From Salminus brasiliensis (Eukaryota; Chordata; Actinopteri; Characiformes; Bryconidae): 64,000 bases of DNA. Positions 1 to 14,109 of this stretch are shown piece after piece. The notes under the pieces were generated by a model. It searched no databases, was not told the DNA's origin, and saw nothing but the letters and a program-made list of their open reading frames with translations. The position numbers and the translations under genes were made by a program. The DNA lies in the NCBI RefSeq assembly GCF_030463535.1, contig NC_132899.1:14789490-14853489 (forward strand), written 5' to 3'. The stretch's first letter is position 1. Every line of letters begins with the position of its first letter.

Positions 1-2194
1 AAATGGCACATTCTTTATTTTCCTAAATTTCCAAACAAGCACCTCTAAAATCTAAATGGACCCAGGTCCCAATTTTTGAGTAAATGCCAGGGTTCTGTCG
101 AGCTGTGCTACTCATTCATTTTTGCTATTTCTGGTTCAGTGCGCTCAGAGGCCACATATGTTTTCTTGTATTTTCTATTAAAATTCTGTTGGCCTTGGAT
201 GCATTATAAAATCTTCACTTACTGTTACTAATTGTTTGAGTCTTACAAAAGTTTACATTGAAAAAAAGAAAAAGGTTTATCACCTCCATTTCTTTTTCCT
301 TACACTCTGATAGTTATTTTACTGTACTGCTATAAACACATATCCTGCCCATACTCCTGCTGGGAGCATTTTCTCAAAAGGTGTTTTTGGCCTATCAAGA
401 TACCCTACCTGCAGTTTTATATAGGCAGCCTTACCTATTAATATACACAAACGTTGCAGCTGCACGCTTTGCCATCGTTCACGACGTCCATACGATTTTT
501 TCGGGTCGATTCATGCTCGGAGGTGGTGCTGTACCCTGCCGTTAAGCCAAAGATTAGAGGATATGTTTACTCAAGGGCATCCACACGGCTTGGAACAGAT
601 GTTAACAGCCAGGATAAGGAGCAGAACATTAATGAGAATGTAAACATGTCTTCATATATGCATCTGACCATGACAAGGCATCTCTGCCCGCCCCCCTTTT
701 TAAAGGTTACATCCTCGTTTAGAATATTTATCCACAACTTTCCTTACATACTGCATGGATTTGGACATACAGTACTTGCAGCAGTGCCTATAGTAAACTG
801 ACATGACAGCAACCATATTAGTGTATAATCTCTTTATGTTAAAATGTCTACTGACTCCTGATCATACACTGACTACCCCACCAACATACATGTCTACTCT
901 ATGTGTGACTATACTGTATGTATAAGAATATACAGAGGCTTCACCAGTTAAAGGCTTAGATGTCTTCAGGCCACCAATGTGTCTGCATGCTGCAACATTT
1001 ACCTCAATTAGTCATTCTCTTTCCCAGGGCATCTGTCCCTCTCTCTTAGGGCTGACACTGGCTCCAAACAATCCTCATGCTTTTACATTAGCCAGAGAAA
1101 TGCAGTAAACCATCTGAGCAGATTAATTACCGCACATTTAGTCGCGTGCTCCGGACCAGCGTAGAGCAACTGCCATAATTCACTTTTCCTGCAGCAGATG
1201 ATACACCGCATGCGGTGGCAATGTCGTTTTGCTGAATAAACAAACAGATAAATTCATTTCGTGAGACAGGTTTATGACAACATTTGATTTTATTACTGGG
1301 AGGCTCCTCTAGTGAGCACAGTAACTTGCCTTTAAGCTCCAATTAGCTTGATTTTCCACAACATTGTATCTCTTCAGCATTCCAAAACACTCTCCGAGAT
1401 TTAGAAGAACAGATATAAAATCCTGAAGTAATCAAAGGATCAGTCAACTGATTTGCGTTAAGACAGTTTGAGGTTGTTTAGCACTGACAGTTTAGAAATT
1501 ATTGCCCTACTGCTGAGCAGCTCGTATACGTCTTTTCTTATTGTATCAAAAGCGTTTTGAAGTAATAAATAACTCTGAAAGAAACCAGCCTGGTCATGCT
1601 GAACTGGCACAAACGTACAGTGTGGTTCAGAAAGAAAATGACTTGAGCGTCTTTTCTAAAAGATAATGATGTGAAAACCCTTTCCAGATATGTGGTAACT
1701 ACAAGGCAGCCCCATTGTGCTGGGGCACTACCACACCCTTTCCATAATTACTGAAGGAGGGTGGGGATACAGGTGGGGCCTTTGGCATTCTTCAGCTATC
1801 ACAACCTCTACTAAAAGATAATTGCCTTTACAACCTGCAATACACAGTCTTGGCAGAGAGTACCTTGATAAGCTACAGGCGATGAGGTACACTTAACTGA
1901 CTGTGTACTTTCTGCATGATCAGATCCAACCGACTGATTGGTGGTAAGATTGGTGGTATTTTTTCTGGTGTTTGCTAAATGACCAATGACCAAGTGTCTT
2001 TTACAAAGCAATCCAACGATCAGTTTATATATATATATATATATAAAACATGGGTCACTCTCAAAAAGAGGGGCCTTTCAAACCAGGCCATAAAAGAACC
2101 ACTTCTGGTTCCCTAAAGAACTGTTCAGGTTCTCTAAACAACCACTTTTGAAAATGAGCTATGTGTGTCCTATAAGTGTGTGAAGACAATTAAA

Positions 2195-2530
2195 GAACCT
2201 CCACAAGGACTCTGAGTTGCTCAGCGGTGTAATGAGCTACCACTACAGCCCGGGGGTCGTGAGTTCTAATCCCAAGCCACACCAGAGCACAATTGGCCAT
2301 GCTCTCTTCAGGTGGGTAGAGGGTGCGATGCTGGTCGGCACAGGCGTCTGTTAGCTTGGGAGGTGGAGCTAAGGACCTGGCGCTTTCCTCCAAGCGTATC
2401 AGCTGCCCGACAATGCTTTGGTGGCAGTTTAAAGAGGCAGTGGCTGGCTTTGTATGTATCGAAAGAGACATATGTTAGGTCCTTAAGTCCTCCCTCCAGC
2501 AGTGTTGCAGTGCTACATCCAATTCTTTGT
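2195..2530 (+). repeat. SINE-like element with tRNA-type head
   Basis: The sequence opens with a tRNA-like A box region (gagttgctcagcggtgtaat) followed about 35 bp on by a B-box-like gtgagttctaatccc. The body resembles a repeat common in fish genomes (agttgcgcaactg-type head, later aggtccttaagtcctccctcc). It is diverged and the limits are approximate. Confidence 0.5.
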
Positions 2531-3540
2531 TTTTAGGAGCGTTCTCTAAGAAATTCACTCCAATTCAGACTCCGGCAAGACTGGAATTCTGCTGTACGTT
2601 TACAGCAGGTTGGACCATTGGTTCTTTTAGTGGTAGTGGTAAATTCCAAAGACATCCAAAGACATCTTACACAACTCACAGAAAGTGAGTCAACGCAATG
2701 TTGCCAGGCTATAATTAGACTGGAGCACAGTTAAACTGCTCACATGCTCTTGATTTTTTTTAAAGACTTCATCAACTGATCCTAGGTCTGCTAAAGTGAG
2801 ACTAAACAGTAGTGGAGGTGATGCTTTAGAGCAGGCTAGTGCAGAGAGACACAGGCTTCTCTCCTTTCAGTGCAGTAATCCAGGGGCTCTGCACTCACAA
2901 TACACACACATTATATCTCGGCAGGAGGCCTGGGGCTATGGCTGCCAAGCCAGGGTGTGTGTCACAGTTTAAAAAGGAGAGAAGAAAAAAAATAAAGATA
3001 AGAGGCTTCTCGGGCCAGGAGCCAAATCTGCTTCTGTGAATTCCATTATTAGTCTCAAGCACGCACGCAACCTTTATAGGTTTTCCCCCCTTTCTGTCTC
3101 TCCTCCTTCAATTACACCTTTGTCTTGTTCTCAAGATTTTTTTTCTTTTCAAATCCATCACAAAAAACTCATTAGATGGAAAAGGGCAAAGTTTGTTGAC
3201 CTTCTTCAGTGAAAAGAAAAATGAATGGATGTTGATTATAGTATTTTCTTTCAAATCATAACAAGAGAATGTCAACCTTTATGTAAATCTGGTCCGTGAC
3301 ATTACTCTGACGTAAGAGACAGCAGAAGTGTGGAGTCTGGTTCCAAATCTGTGTAGAAGTTTGATATGCTGATACGTATTGTCAGGCTGTTTGGAGTCCA
3401 GTTCTGGGGATTTGTGGGTTAGCAGCCATATTGCAATGAATGGCCTTTAGCTGAGTCCAGCAAAAATGCTTTTTCACTATAAAGAGCTTATGGGCACGGG
3501 GGTTAATTCCTTTTGAGGATAATTCTTATGTCTAGAAATA

Positions 3541-3780
3541 TACTATATTGTCAAAAGTATTCTAACAGCTGCTCATTTATTGTTTCTTCCCAAATCAAGG
3601 GAATTTAAAAGAGTTTATCCTGCTGTTGCTGGAGTGACTGTCTCTACTGTCCAGGAAAAGACTTTCCACTAGATTTTAGAGCATTGCTGTGAGGATTTGA
3701 TTGCATTCAGCAACAAGAGCATTAGTGAGGTCAGGATGTTGGATGATCACCACCCACCTCACCCCCCATTTCATGGACCA
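3541..3780 (-). repeat. Interspersed repeat family R1, 3' part
   Basis: On the minus strand this matches the 3' half of the element better seen at 20147..20690 and 30185..30415: caacatcctgacctcac, then ctagtggaaagtcttt and ccagcaacagcaggataaac. Family R1 has at least six copies in the window and no coding capacity. Confidence 0.6.
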
Positions 3781-5412
3781 ATAGAAATCAGAAGTACAAA
3801 GAAGTACAAAGAGAGTAAAATGTCTTTAAATTAACTTACAAATTGTTGGTGTTATGCAAAAAAACCTTGCAAATCCATGTTTGCGGTTTTTCACCTTTTG
3901 ACGTGATTTAAATCTGGCAGCTGTACTTTAGATCAAGTCATGATTTCATGATGAATGGACCAACAGAAATGTTCCAAAATGAATTTTCAGTTTCAGAAGT
4001 TTCAAGTAATATTTCTTTTTCTTTTTTTAAAAACTTTTTACATTGACTTCCTTTAAAAATTATGTTTTTTCCTCTCCTGTAAAATTCACATTTGGAGAGA
4101 TTTTTTAGTGATATTTGATAATAACAATTTATGTTAACAATAATGTTATTGTCTTGGTTTAGAGTTTAGAGTGGGCCCAAAAATCCAGCCCGACCCTAAC
4201 CAAGCCTGTGCGCGTTCTGTCCGAGCCTGCCACGGCCCGCCCCAAAGACTGCCATTATAAGCCAGATGCCGATTTAAACCCAACATTTTTAGTAAGCAGA
4301 GCATTAAAAGCAACCTTTTTAACTACAAATCCGAGTTGTTCAGAATTATGTTAATGCTCAATGATCCACAGGCCTAAACATTGGCAAAATATGCTACAAG
4401 AATCATGTCTGAGTTTCCTCTACTCCTCTACTCTAATTTAATTACACAAAAAACAATAGGCCAACAACAATATCATAATTTACATTCAAAAGAAATGAAG
4501 ATAACATCGGATATTATTTAAATAAAAAGCTATAACAGCCTATTAAATAAACTGTAGTCTAATTACTAATTAAATAGGCTATAGGCTGGTGCAAATACTC
4601 AGGTTGCTGCAAATGAATAAAGCTATTGCACACATTAATTTTGCATTTAGATTACAACATAAATTACGAACAAGGCAACGTTTAGCAGCCACATATAGGT
4701 CATACAAACATACATACAGGCTGCAGGTCAAGTGTAATGCGGACAAGTGGAGGAGATCACGATTATAACATTCTAACTTGACCACCTTTTTTACAATCGC
4801 AGTGTGAGTTTTTGCTGTATTGTGATTTTTACGCCATGGCTTTATATCAAATAAAAACTACCACTAAAAATGTAGGCCTACGTCACAGACCATTCTTTAG
4901 CTAAAGCCAGCTTACAGAGTAAATTCATTCTTGATCATGCATGTTTATCAGTCCATCTCTCCAGCAGCCTGCGACGGCAGTCAGGGCTGCCTTCATTGTA
5001 ACTCTCTTTCGTATCTGCACTTCCGTACACACTTCAATAGATCAGTCACACTCAATCACGAGTGCCAAAGGCCCGGGTCAGGTCTGGCCTTGTTTGGTGG
5101 TTTAGATAAACCTGAGTCCATTAGACCAGCTGAGTGGAGTGGGTTTTAGCGACTAGGGGTCAGCGGCTGAAGCCTTGCTCTTGAGAGGCCCACATTGTTC
5201 TGCCATCTTTGGATGGCTTCTCTGGGGAAGGATCATGATGTCTACTCATACAGAGGAGCTCCTTAAGTGCCCAAAGCCACACTGAGTCTACAGATCAGAG
5301 GGACTTCTACTCTGTGAAAGCACCCTGGAGACAGCTGTGATACGGTCAAATGTATGCAGGCATTTGATCTCTTGTTTCGCTTTAGTGCATTTTACAATGT
5401 AAATATACACAC

Positions 5413-5445
<33 letters not shown>

Positions 5446-5742
5446 CCCCTGGCTTTATGTATGTGTGCATGAATACTTACATAACTTACAAACTGTTATT
5501 AGTCTACGTGCTAAATATTCAGCTAAGTAAAAGGAATTGTTTCCTGCACAAATGCTATAAAAGAGCTGTGGATTAAAATTAACCTTAAAAGTTATTGCCC
5601 ATAAAGCAAAAAAACTAAAGCCAGTGCACTCAGTTGAATGTACTGAGATAGTGGTAGGGCTGTAAGGTCTAAAACACATGGATAAAAACAGCTATGCATT
5701 TCTAACAGTTTTGACAACCTAACAAGAATAATAGGAAGTAAA

Positions 5743-5905
5743 TGAGCAGTTGGTGTAGCATAGTCGGTAACAGCACTGCCTTCTCTGTGGCACACTAGGC
5801 TCGATTTTCCCAGCAGCCACACTATTCCAATAGTGTAACATGATTTAAATGTAAGTAGCTCTGAATAAGAGTGTCAGCCAAATGCCATAAATGTAAAAAT
5901 GTGCA
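5743..5905 (+). repeat. SINE family A copy
   Basis: A tRNA-like head (gcagttggtgtagcatagtc; B-box-like aggctcgattttcccag) is followed by a body and a tail reading agtgtcagccaaatgccataaatgt. The same architecture recurs at 20194..20405 (+), 50108..50300 (-) and 62030..62225 (-). The tail matches the LINE tails at 8.2 and 45.9 kb. Confidence 0.6.
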
Positions 5906-8212
5906 ATTTTAAATGCATTTGTTAGTGGTTATGTAATTGAGGTGCACCTTTTAAAGTATTGTATTAACAAGGGATGGGTGAGGTACAAGTGACAAAGTGC
6001 TAGGTAATTCTTTGGGTAACATGATGCCATGACCAAGACAGTTTAAATGATAGTAAATAACTGGACAGGCTAACACAATTTGCCCATATTAGTTTTAGTA
6101 AAAAAGTTGATAAACAAAATAGAATATTTAATAATAAATAATACTTTTTTACTTTTTTCTGTTAGTACTTCATGTTGCATTCATTAATCGGAATTTGTAA
6201 TGTAAAATGTAAAAGTTGTAATATGAGTCTTATGTAGTATGTCCTTGTCAATTACCTGGTCTGTAAAAGACAGTAATGATTATTACTATGGATAAACCTT
6301 TTTTCTCATTTACAATGCCTTACACATAGAGGTATTCAAAGGTATTGCAATCAAATTTGGTATGTGCGTGTTTGAACTTTTTATTATCCAACATAACTAT
6401 GAAGATTTTACTATGTGCTTTTTTTTACTTTAGTAGCAAGAAACTTTTGGGCATTTCTGTTTAATTTAGTTAAGACTATCTTAGGTCTCACCTTCAAGTT
6501 ACCTAAAATAAATACCTGGTAAGTTTATTTTACACTTATTAGGTTAATATCTAAAACTTAAGGGACTGAAAAGAAAGTGTTACTGTAGCTGATTTATTGA
6601 GAGTTGAAAACATATTTTGCTACAATTGTGTTGCATTTTATTATTTATTTTCACAAAACCATCTATTTGTCTACAGTCTATTTGTTTTAGAGTTTAAACC
6701 ACTTCCTCATTGAAGGCATTCATAGGTAGCTCATATTTCTTCAGTTTAAGAATATATATATATAGTCATGATAGATCAGCCTACAGCACTGCAGCAGATT
6801 TGACAAACCCATGCTCCTGGCTGACATTTCATGCAGGGACTTCCCCCCACTTCAGAACACTCAACTGCTCAGATTCTACCAAATAAAACAAAATATAAAA
6901 GATCAATTTAAAGAGGCTGACATTTAGGTTTTAAGAGCTATAGCCAGTCTCTTAAATATTCCCAGCATTATTATTTCTCTTGTGGGGCAGATTTATATCT
7001 AAATGTTAGCCTGACTTCAGCATAAATGTTTGGAGTGGAGATGGCCATGAGGACATGGTTCCGGTTGGTGTTTTGCTGTCTTCAAAGCGCATCGCTCCTC
7101 TTGTCTCTTTCACTCAGGCAAATATTTACTCATGCTGTCCATTAAATGGACACTTGTCAGGAGGCAGTCACTTGAGTTTCCAAGTCTTCGGGTTCCTTCA
7201 GCGTTCTACTTTGGGCGTTCCATGTAAATAGCTGTTGTGGAATGATGGATTGTGTTTGTTTGTTGGGAGTGCCAGCGTTTATTTCATTAGCAAGACCAAT
7301 AAATAATCGTCTGGGCCAGGGACGCGATTTGTTAGGATTTGCTGAAATTAAAGTGGAAAAGCTACCTTCAGATGCATGTTTTTATTTTCCAAAAGCATAA
7401 ACAATGCCAAGTGGGTCAGAGGCAAGACAAGGTCAGCGGATGCCTGTGGTGTGTCGAAAAAGCAACTGCGTCTCTGTCCAGGAGACAAAAGCGCAAAATA
7501 TTAAATGGAAATCACTTGAAGAAGACTGGGTGGAAATGTTGACATTAGAGAGCAATTTATGTTCTGAAATACAACAGATGATAAAAATGATGCTCTCAGT
7601 CCTGCATCCTCCTCTTGAGGAAAGCATTAGGAGCTGTCAGAGGGGTCAGAAGGGAGTCAGAGTGCATGTGTAAATGTTGTAGTACTTGATACAGTACATC
7701 GTTACTGTCATGTTACAACCTCGTATCTCCAAAATGACTACTTTACAGGAGGAACAGACCTTCGTAACTTTTAATTAAAAAGTCAAAATAAAAAGTTATT
7801 TCAAGTCAATCCATGTATCATGAACTTTTGATACGATGTAAAAACAACTGCCACATTCACAATAAGTTAAAAATTGTTTCCAGGCTCCATGTTGACCACA
7901 CCTCACTTCCCTGTAGTCCGAACGACCACGCCTCCTTTTGGGTAAAAGCAAACCCAATCATATTGCTGCTGCCAAACTGTAAATAATACAATGTCAAAAA
8001 GCTTCTTTTTGTTCGTCCAAGAACCCTAGTTTACAATTTTCCTTACTTCCTCAAAGAGTGAAGGACAGCAAAAGGAGAAATCTGTGGCATCAAGCCATCT
8101 GCAAATGAAATTAAAATAGTAAACAGTGGTGATGCTGCACTGACAGAGCCAGTCCAGACAGAGCCAGACATCCCAGTGTAAAGTTAGCCTGTGTCAAAAG
8201 GTTTCAGTTACT

Positions 8213-8725
8213 TTTACGGCATTTAGCAGTCGCGCTTATCCTGAGCGACTTACAAAAGTGCTTTGCTATTAATTAAGAATAACCTCAGCTAGTTTGAATA
8301 GACCACTCTACTATTCGCCCAAGTACTCTCTGAAGAGGCGGGTGATCATTCTGTGTTTAAAGACGAGTGACTCTTTTGTTCAGACACCCAGGGGACATTT
8401 GTTCCACCACTTCGGTGCCAGGACAGAAAAAAGCCTAGACGCTTGTCTTTCGTGGATCTTAAGGGATGGCGGGTCAAGCCGAGCCATACTTGAAGCTTTT
8501 GACCATTGCAATCAAGTACGGAGGGGCTGGTCCATTCTTGGCTTTGTAGGCCAGCATCAGGGTTTTGAATCTGTTACTGGCAGCTACAGGAAGCCAGTGA
8601 AGAGAATGCAGCAGTGGAGTGTATTCAGTGGAGGCTGAACTTAGAAACGTCTGCAATGGCTGCAGTAAACTGGATTTTCCTCTGATTTGTTGAAACACGG
8701 TGCCTCCACTTTGACTGAGGCACAC
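8213..8725 (-). mobile_element. Non-LTR retrotransposon (LINE) 3' end, degenerate
   Basis: Read on the minus strand, an open stretch at 8474..8725 encodes TPLLHSLHWLPVAASNRFK and LMLAYKAKNGPAPPYL, the hallmark C-terminal segment of fish L2/CR1-clade reverse transcriptases. It runs on, with a frameshift, into sequence for FSVLAPKWWNKCPLGV and a 3' tail (cgctcaggataagcgcgact then gctaaatgccgt). The element is 5' truncated and inactive. Confidence 0.75.
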
Positions 8726-10451
8726 TGAATTTCTTGAATTTTCTATATAACAATGCTGAATATTGACATGATATAACTGTCCGCCTCTCTGACCATAGGT
8801 TTTAGACTACCTGAAAATCAACAACCTGACAGCAACAAAACTGTCAAAGACCTGGAAATTAGTATATACCACCAGTCAGAGTGAGAGTAGAGTTTTCACT
8901 CAGAAAGGGGCAGGGATCATTACGCATCATCATATTTGTAGTTTATAAACAATTCTGTCTGTTTTAACCTACCAAACCTCTATATTATTCCTCTAATATT
9001 CTGATCCAGGTTTTAGAAGTGTATTTTTTCACCACATCACCCCACTCTAAACACCAATACTGTCCCTGAAAAGAGACTGAAGGTCAGTTGTATAACATTT
9101 ACTACTTAAAACAAAGTAAGAAAAGAAAGAAAAAAAAACAAAAATACACATGTGCTGAGACTGTATATCTAGTGATTTCTGCAGTTCAGTATGAAACCAA
9201 ACCTTTCATTTAATCTGTTTTCCGTCATGCTTGTCTAACCCTTGAGAATGTATCCGGCTTTATGCTAACTCCATGTATTCATCTAAAGCAGAGGAGACTG
9301 TGGCCTCTGACAGGCTTTGCGGGAGGACAAGAGCAAAGAAAGAAGGGTAGAAACACACACACACACACACACACACACAGTGACTCAATGAAACTTGATT
9401 GCTGAATTAAAAAGAGGGCAGTTTGAAGTCACATCAAAACAAATTGAGCTTTTGTAGGAGCCTCAGCCGGTGCCCCTGTTTAATTTGCATGTCAATGCAG
9501 GCAGTCTGGTGGGCCAGGGGCATGGTAAATGAGCAATGCAAATAGTGTTCAAACACACACACACACACAGCTCTTTACAGACACCATCAGAGATGCCAAG
9601 TCCATGCAGAGCAGCCATGTAGAGACTGACCAAGGACACGTATGAGACTCATTACGACGTTAATTGTGTTTATGTCCTGTTTTGGAGAGGTTTATATCAA
9701 TATATAAAGCAGGATGTGGTGTTCCAAATATTATGTTCATATAAGAACATATATACACATGTCATCTCAAATCAGTCACTACATTCATACTTGTAACATT
9801 TATATTATTCCACTCTCCATAGCTCTAGAGCTTTTCAGAAATGCACAGGCATATTCCTACCCCAGGTTTGTGATCAGCCGAGGTCTCGGTCCACTGCTGG
9901 TCCTAGTCTGAAGGTCTTAACACACTGCACAGCTGTCCTGTAATGACAACAACAAGACCTTTTATGCACTCATCAAAATATTACCAGCTGGGATACAGAT
10001 TGTTGCTGTTGGATAAAAAACTTGCATCTTCAAAATTGCAACTTTACAGAAAGAGCCAAAAATATTCCAACAGAACTTTCAAATAATGTTGATGTAAGAA
10101 AATATGATTAATTTTTATTAGTTTAATGTCAATGAGGGATAAATGTTGGTCCACATTTGAGTGACCACAACAAAAAAAGGTTCAGGTAAAAAATATACAC
10201 TTAAATGTGGACCAAAATGCATTGAGTCTTGTTACTAAGCAACAGACAGTAGAACTAAATGAAGCCGACAAAGTACGTTTGTGTGTGTATAAAGCTTTAA
10301 ACGCAGCTCAGTTTTAATGCTAATTAGTAAACTAAATAGGCTCTCCCTATATAGTGCAGTAATAATGAGGGAGTAGGGATCCATTTTGCTCACAGCCAAA
10401 TTTTCCGCAAGTTGAGCTTTTGAGTTCTATATTTCAGTGCGTTGGAAAACA

Positions 10452-10455
<4 letters not shown>

Positions 10456-10531
<76 letters not shown>
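10456..10531. repeat. Long compound (AT)n-(AC)n microsatellite
   Basis: About 60 bp of uninterrupted AT repeats followed by about 16 bp of AC repeats, the longest perfect dinucleotide tract in the window. Confidence 0.95.
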
Positions 10532-12384
10532 TTATAGTTCCTGAAATTTCTGTAAGTTGTGAGGTGAGGCCTCCAGGGATTGCAATGGTGAGTATATACA
10601 CTAGTATATCATTGCTGTTAGAAAACCTTACATTCCCAAACTGGTTACTTTATAAGAGAAAGATAAATGCTTTAAACTATTAATATAAGTATTAATAATA
10701 AATCAAGCAGACTGAGGCAGGAACTCAGTGAGAAGGTAGAAAAGAATAAAAGAATAAAGAGGGAGCTGGAGGAGAAGGACAAGGTGTTAATAAAAAAAAA
10801 AAAACACCTAAGACCAAGCTATTGGAGTAGTTACAGTTTCACCTGTGGTCAAAAACATATTATAATAATAATAAAGATAATCATAATAATGACTGACACA
10901 ACAAACACGCCTTATACACGCTGTTTCTGTGCCTTTGGGTCATGGTACGTTGCTAGGCTGTTTAAAAAGGGGAAATATACTTTTTTTTACTTTACAATGT
11001 GTTGACAATTTGATGATGAATTGACCAACAGAAATGCTCCAAAATTATAAAAATATAAAATATTCTTACATTTTATTCCATTAAATGTTTTTTTTTTTCT
11101 CTTGTCCTGTTCATTTGCTGCTCTGGAGGTAGGAGGTTTTTACGTGACAGCATCGATGTACCAAGGTAACTACATTGTATTTACACGTCAATTTTCACCT
11201 ATCTATTGATACATTATTCATGAACTGTTCAATATAAAGGTTCAAATGATCATGTTCAAATTATGTTAAAGAAATGGATGAAAAATGCAAAGAACCTGGC
11301 AATATGATGAACATACCACGATACAGGGCTCATGCTTCATTTTACTGTGATAGATTGCAATACTGTAGGTCAATATATTATGATTTATTTTTAATTAATT
11401 GTTAGGGAAATTGTCATAGTATTAAAAACACATACAATCATATATATACAATCTGAGTAAAAGAAAAGTTGACTTTTTAAGCAGTCAGAACAGCACAATC
11501 AGTCTGAGTTTAAATACAACACAAACTGAACCACTGTCTGTACATGTGAACTATTTACTCATTAAAAATGGGCACTGTGCTGAGAATCAGTACAGTACTG
11601 CAAAACATAAAGTCACAATATTTAACATTATTTTGCTACGGTAATGTCCCGCGTATCCAATGACATCAACCTAAAAATGTCATTGTCTTTAGCACTATAA
11701 TAACAATTTCACAGGCAAAGTGAAGGCCTTTGCTTCGATGAATCCTTCCACACAACAGAAAAAGTAAGATAATTAAAATAAGTGTGTTTGAAAAGAGCCA
11801 AAAAGTCCCTAAAAGCATGTGTGTGTGTGTTTTTAAATACACACAGGCTGTTGAAGCAGGTGATGGCCCGGGCTGAGCAGAGCGAAGAACACAATCAGAG
11901 CATTAGCTTGTTCAAACTCTCAGGCTTTTGTTATCATTAGCTGAGCCCTAATAGTCCTGAGGGAGGCCATACTCACTAATGCTAGCGGCTGTTAAGTGGA
12001 CGGCCAGCTAATGGCGTCTTCCAGGGGTCCTGACTCACAGCAAGGTCACCTGAGACGGGGAGGCAGAGAGTGTGAGCTGAGACTGACCAAGCACTTAGGA
12101 AACAGATTAACTGAACTAAATGACACTATCAGTGGGGATTCTTCACTCAAATCCATTTCAGTCTTTGGTTTAATCCAGGTCTAGTTAAGCTGCACATGGG
12201 TTTTAGCACTGGCTTTAGGGTGGTAATGAATAGGGCTGTATTACACACACACACACACTGTTAAATGTGTATCACTGAGAGAGAGAAAAATAAGATTCTG
12301 ACTTCTAAGTTGATTTCATGTAAGTGAGGTTTCCTAAAGCTTTCTTGCAGTTGAGGGTTCGAGTTATTAGTTCCAGTGGATTGG

Positions 12385-12580
12385 AAAACACCACTGTCCT
12401 GCCCAATCAGCCATAACATTAGTACTGTCTAATATTGAGTAGCCACTCTCCATTCGTGCCATCGCAATATATCTGACCATGTGAGGCACAGACTCCACAA
12501 GATCTCTAAAGGCGTCCAGACGCTAGGACGTTAGCTGCAGTTCCTTTAGGTCCTGTAAGTAGTGTGAGATGGGGCCCCAA
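12385..12580 (+). repeat. Relic of a multicopy fish repeat
   Basis: The stretch with caatcagccataacattag, ggcacagactccacaaga and gacgttagctgcagttcctt resembles a repeat I recognise from many teleost genomes as a transposon-derived sequence. Only a fragment is left. The class is uncertain. Confidence 0.45.
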
Positions 12581-13504
12581 AAAAGGTCACATCAATGAGA
12601 CTGACTGTTGTATTTGTACAAAATGTCATTACCAAATTAAAACATTATGATTATATTGTTGCAAATTATGTATAAAGCCTTGTGTTACATACGCCAAACT
12701 TTAACGACGCATAGATCAATATAGATTATAGTAAATTAACATTTCTTACTACAAAACTACACAAACCGTGCTTAATATACACAAAAGTTCCCATTATCCC
12801 ATACAGCATGTTCATATAACACTCAGTCGCAGCTTTTCTTGTGTCTTGTCCATTTGCAATGACTTATCTGCAATCACTGTTGACAAATACCAGAGCACTG
12901 CTGGAGGAATGCAGTGTTGTAATCTGATCTAAAGATCCTGACAGCACTTCGCAAAGCTGACCAGCCCCACCACCATTCATTATGCCCGAGCTTAAACGAC
13001 TTCAGTCTTCATTTCTTCTGCTCTTTCTGAGAACGTGCTGGGCCTTGACATTTACTACACACCTCCCCCCAGCCATTGAATTCACAACGGAATGTGAGCA
13101 AAAGCTTCGGGTCAAGCAGAGATCTGTAGTTCACAGATCAGCGAGTGAGTACAGTTACCGCAACACTATATTGACTTACTCTGAAAATAATCACGGCTCC
13201 TGAAGCAGTTTTGTAGTGAGCTGAACTCCACAGCCTGAATGAATACAGGAGCGTTTCTGTGCTTGTTGAGTGCGAGCCAAGGGCTCCGAGCTCACAGCTT
13301 ACTGCCATTCCCTCACACACTAAATAAACACTCACTCTACCTCCAGCATTAATCCCTGGAGTGCAGGGTAGAGAGCGAGAGAGAGATGTAATGTGTCCCC
13401 TTTGGAGGGACTTCAGAAATGACGCAGTTCAGTGGAAGCACTGCTTTTGAATAAGGCCCCTGTGTTAACTTCCCTGCCGTGTGCTACTGACAGAAATTCA
13501 GAGT

Positions 13505-13507
13505 ACA

Positions 13508-13546
<39 letters not shown>
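13505..13546. repeat. (AC)n microsatellite downstream of BAMBI
   Basis: An imperfect (AC)n tract of about 42 bp lying just past the BAMBI poly(A) signal. Confidence 0.95.
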
Positions 13547-13547
<1 letters not shown>

Positions 13548-13611
13548 CAATAAATAGAATTATAAAATTACAGCCAGGCAGGTTTAAACTTTTACAGTCA
13601 ACACTGAGTCC

Positions 13612-14109
13612 TTTATTTATAGAAGATGACTGAAATAAAAAATGTCCATATTTGTACCCTGGTCAATGAACTTCTTCTAAAATCAGCTTTTTTGAAAAGG
13701 CAAAAAAGAGAAAAGTATTTTCATCTGGTCATTTTTATACAAATGTGCAAATAAGACGGACATTACAAATCCTTCAGTCTTCAGTGTCAGTCCAGGTTCC
13801 ACAGGACAGGCCTTGGAGGAGGGCGGGTCTTAACTCTCAACAACTCCACCCTCTCAAGTTCTAATTCAAGATTCAAGTAAAGTGCTCCATTGAAGAAAAA
13901 AAACAAACACATATGTGTCCTTTTCAATTTCTCTCTCCATTTACAAGGATGGGGTAATAAAATTACAAAGGCAAGGGGCAAATAATAATAATAATAACAA
14001 TAATAATAATAAAAGTACAACAACAAACGCTATGCAGTTCAAGCATAAGCAGCGTCCTCAGTTTCCCTCGTTAGAGTCCAGCTGCAACAATGGAGGCACC
14101 GAGAAGTAG
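13612..14109 (-). other. bambi: BAMBI 3' UTR with poly(A) signal
   Basis: The stretch downstream of the BAMBI stop contains no coding exon. It includes an (AAT)n run near 13980..14012. A canonical AATAAA on the minus strand (tttatt at 13612..13617) is the likely polyadenylation signal, about 500 nt after the stop. The exact cleavage point is not determined. Confidence 0.6.

Larger units (their letters stand above)
1..13611. other. Gene-free, AT-rich, repeat-bearing region downstream of BAMBI
   Basis: I see no conserved coding exon on either strand; open frames here are short and compositionally random. What can be named is listed separately: a SINE-like element near 2.2 kb, a repeat copy near 3.6 kb, a SINE near 5.8 kb, a LINE 3' end at 8.2-8.7 kb, a multicopy repeat relic near 12.4 kb and several microsatellites. 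Unrecognised regulatory elements are possible. Confidence 0.6.
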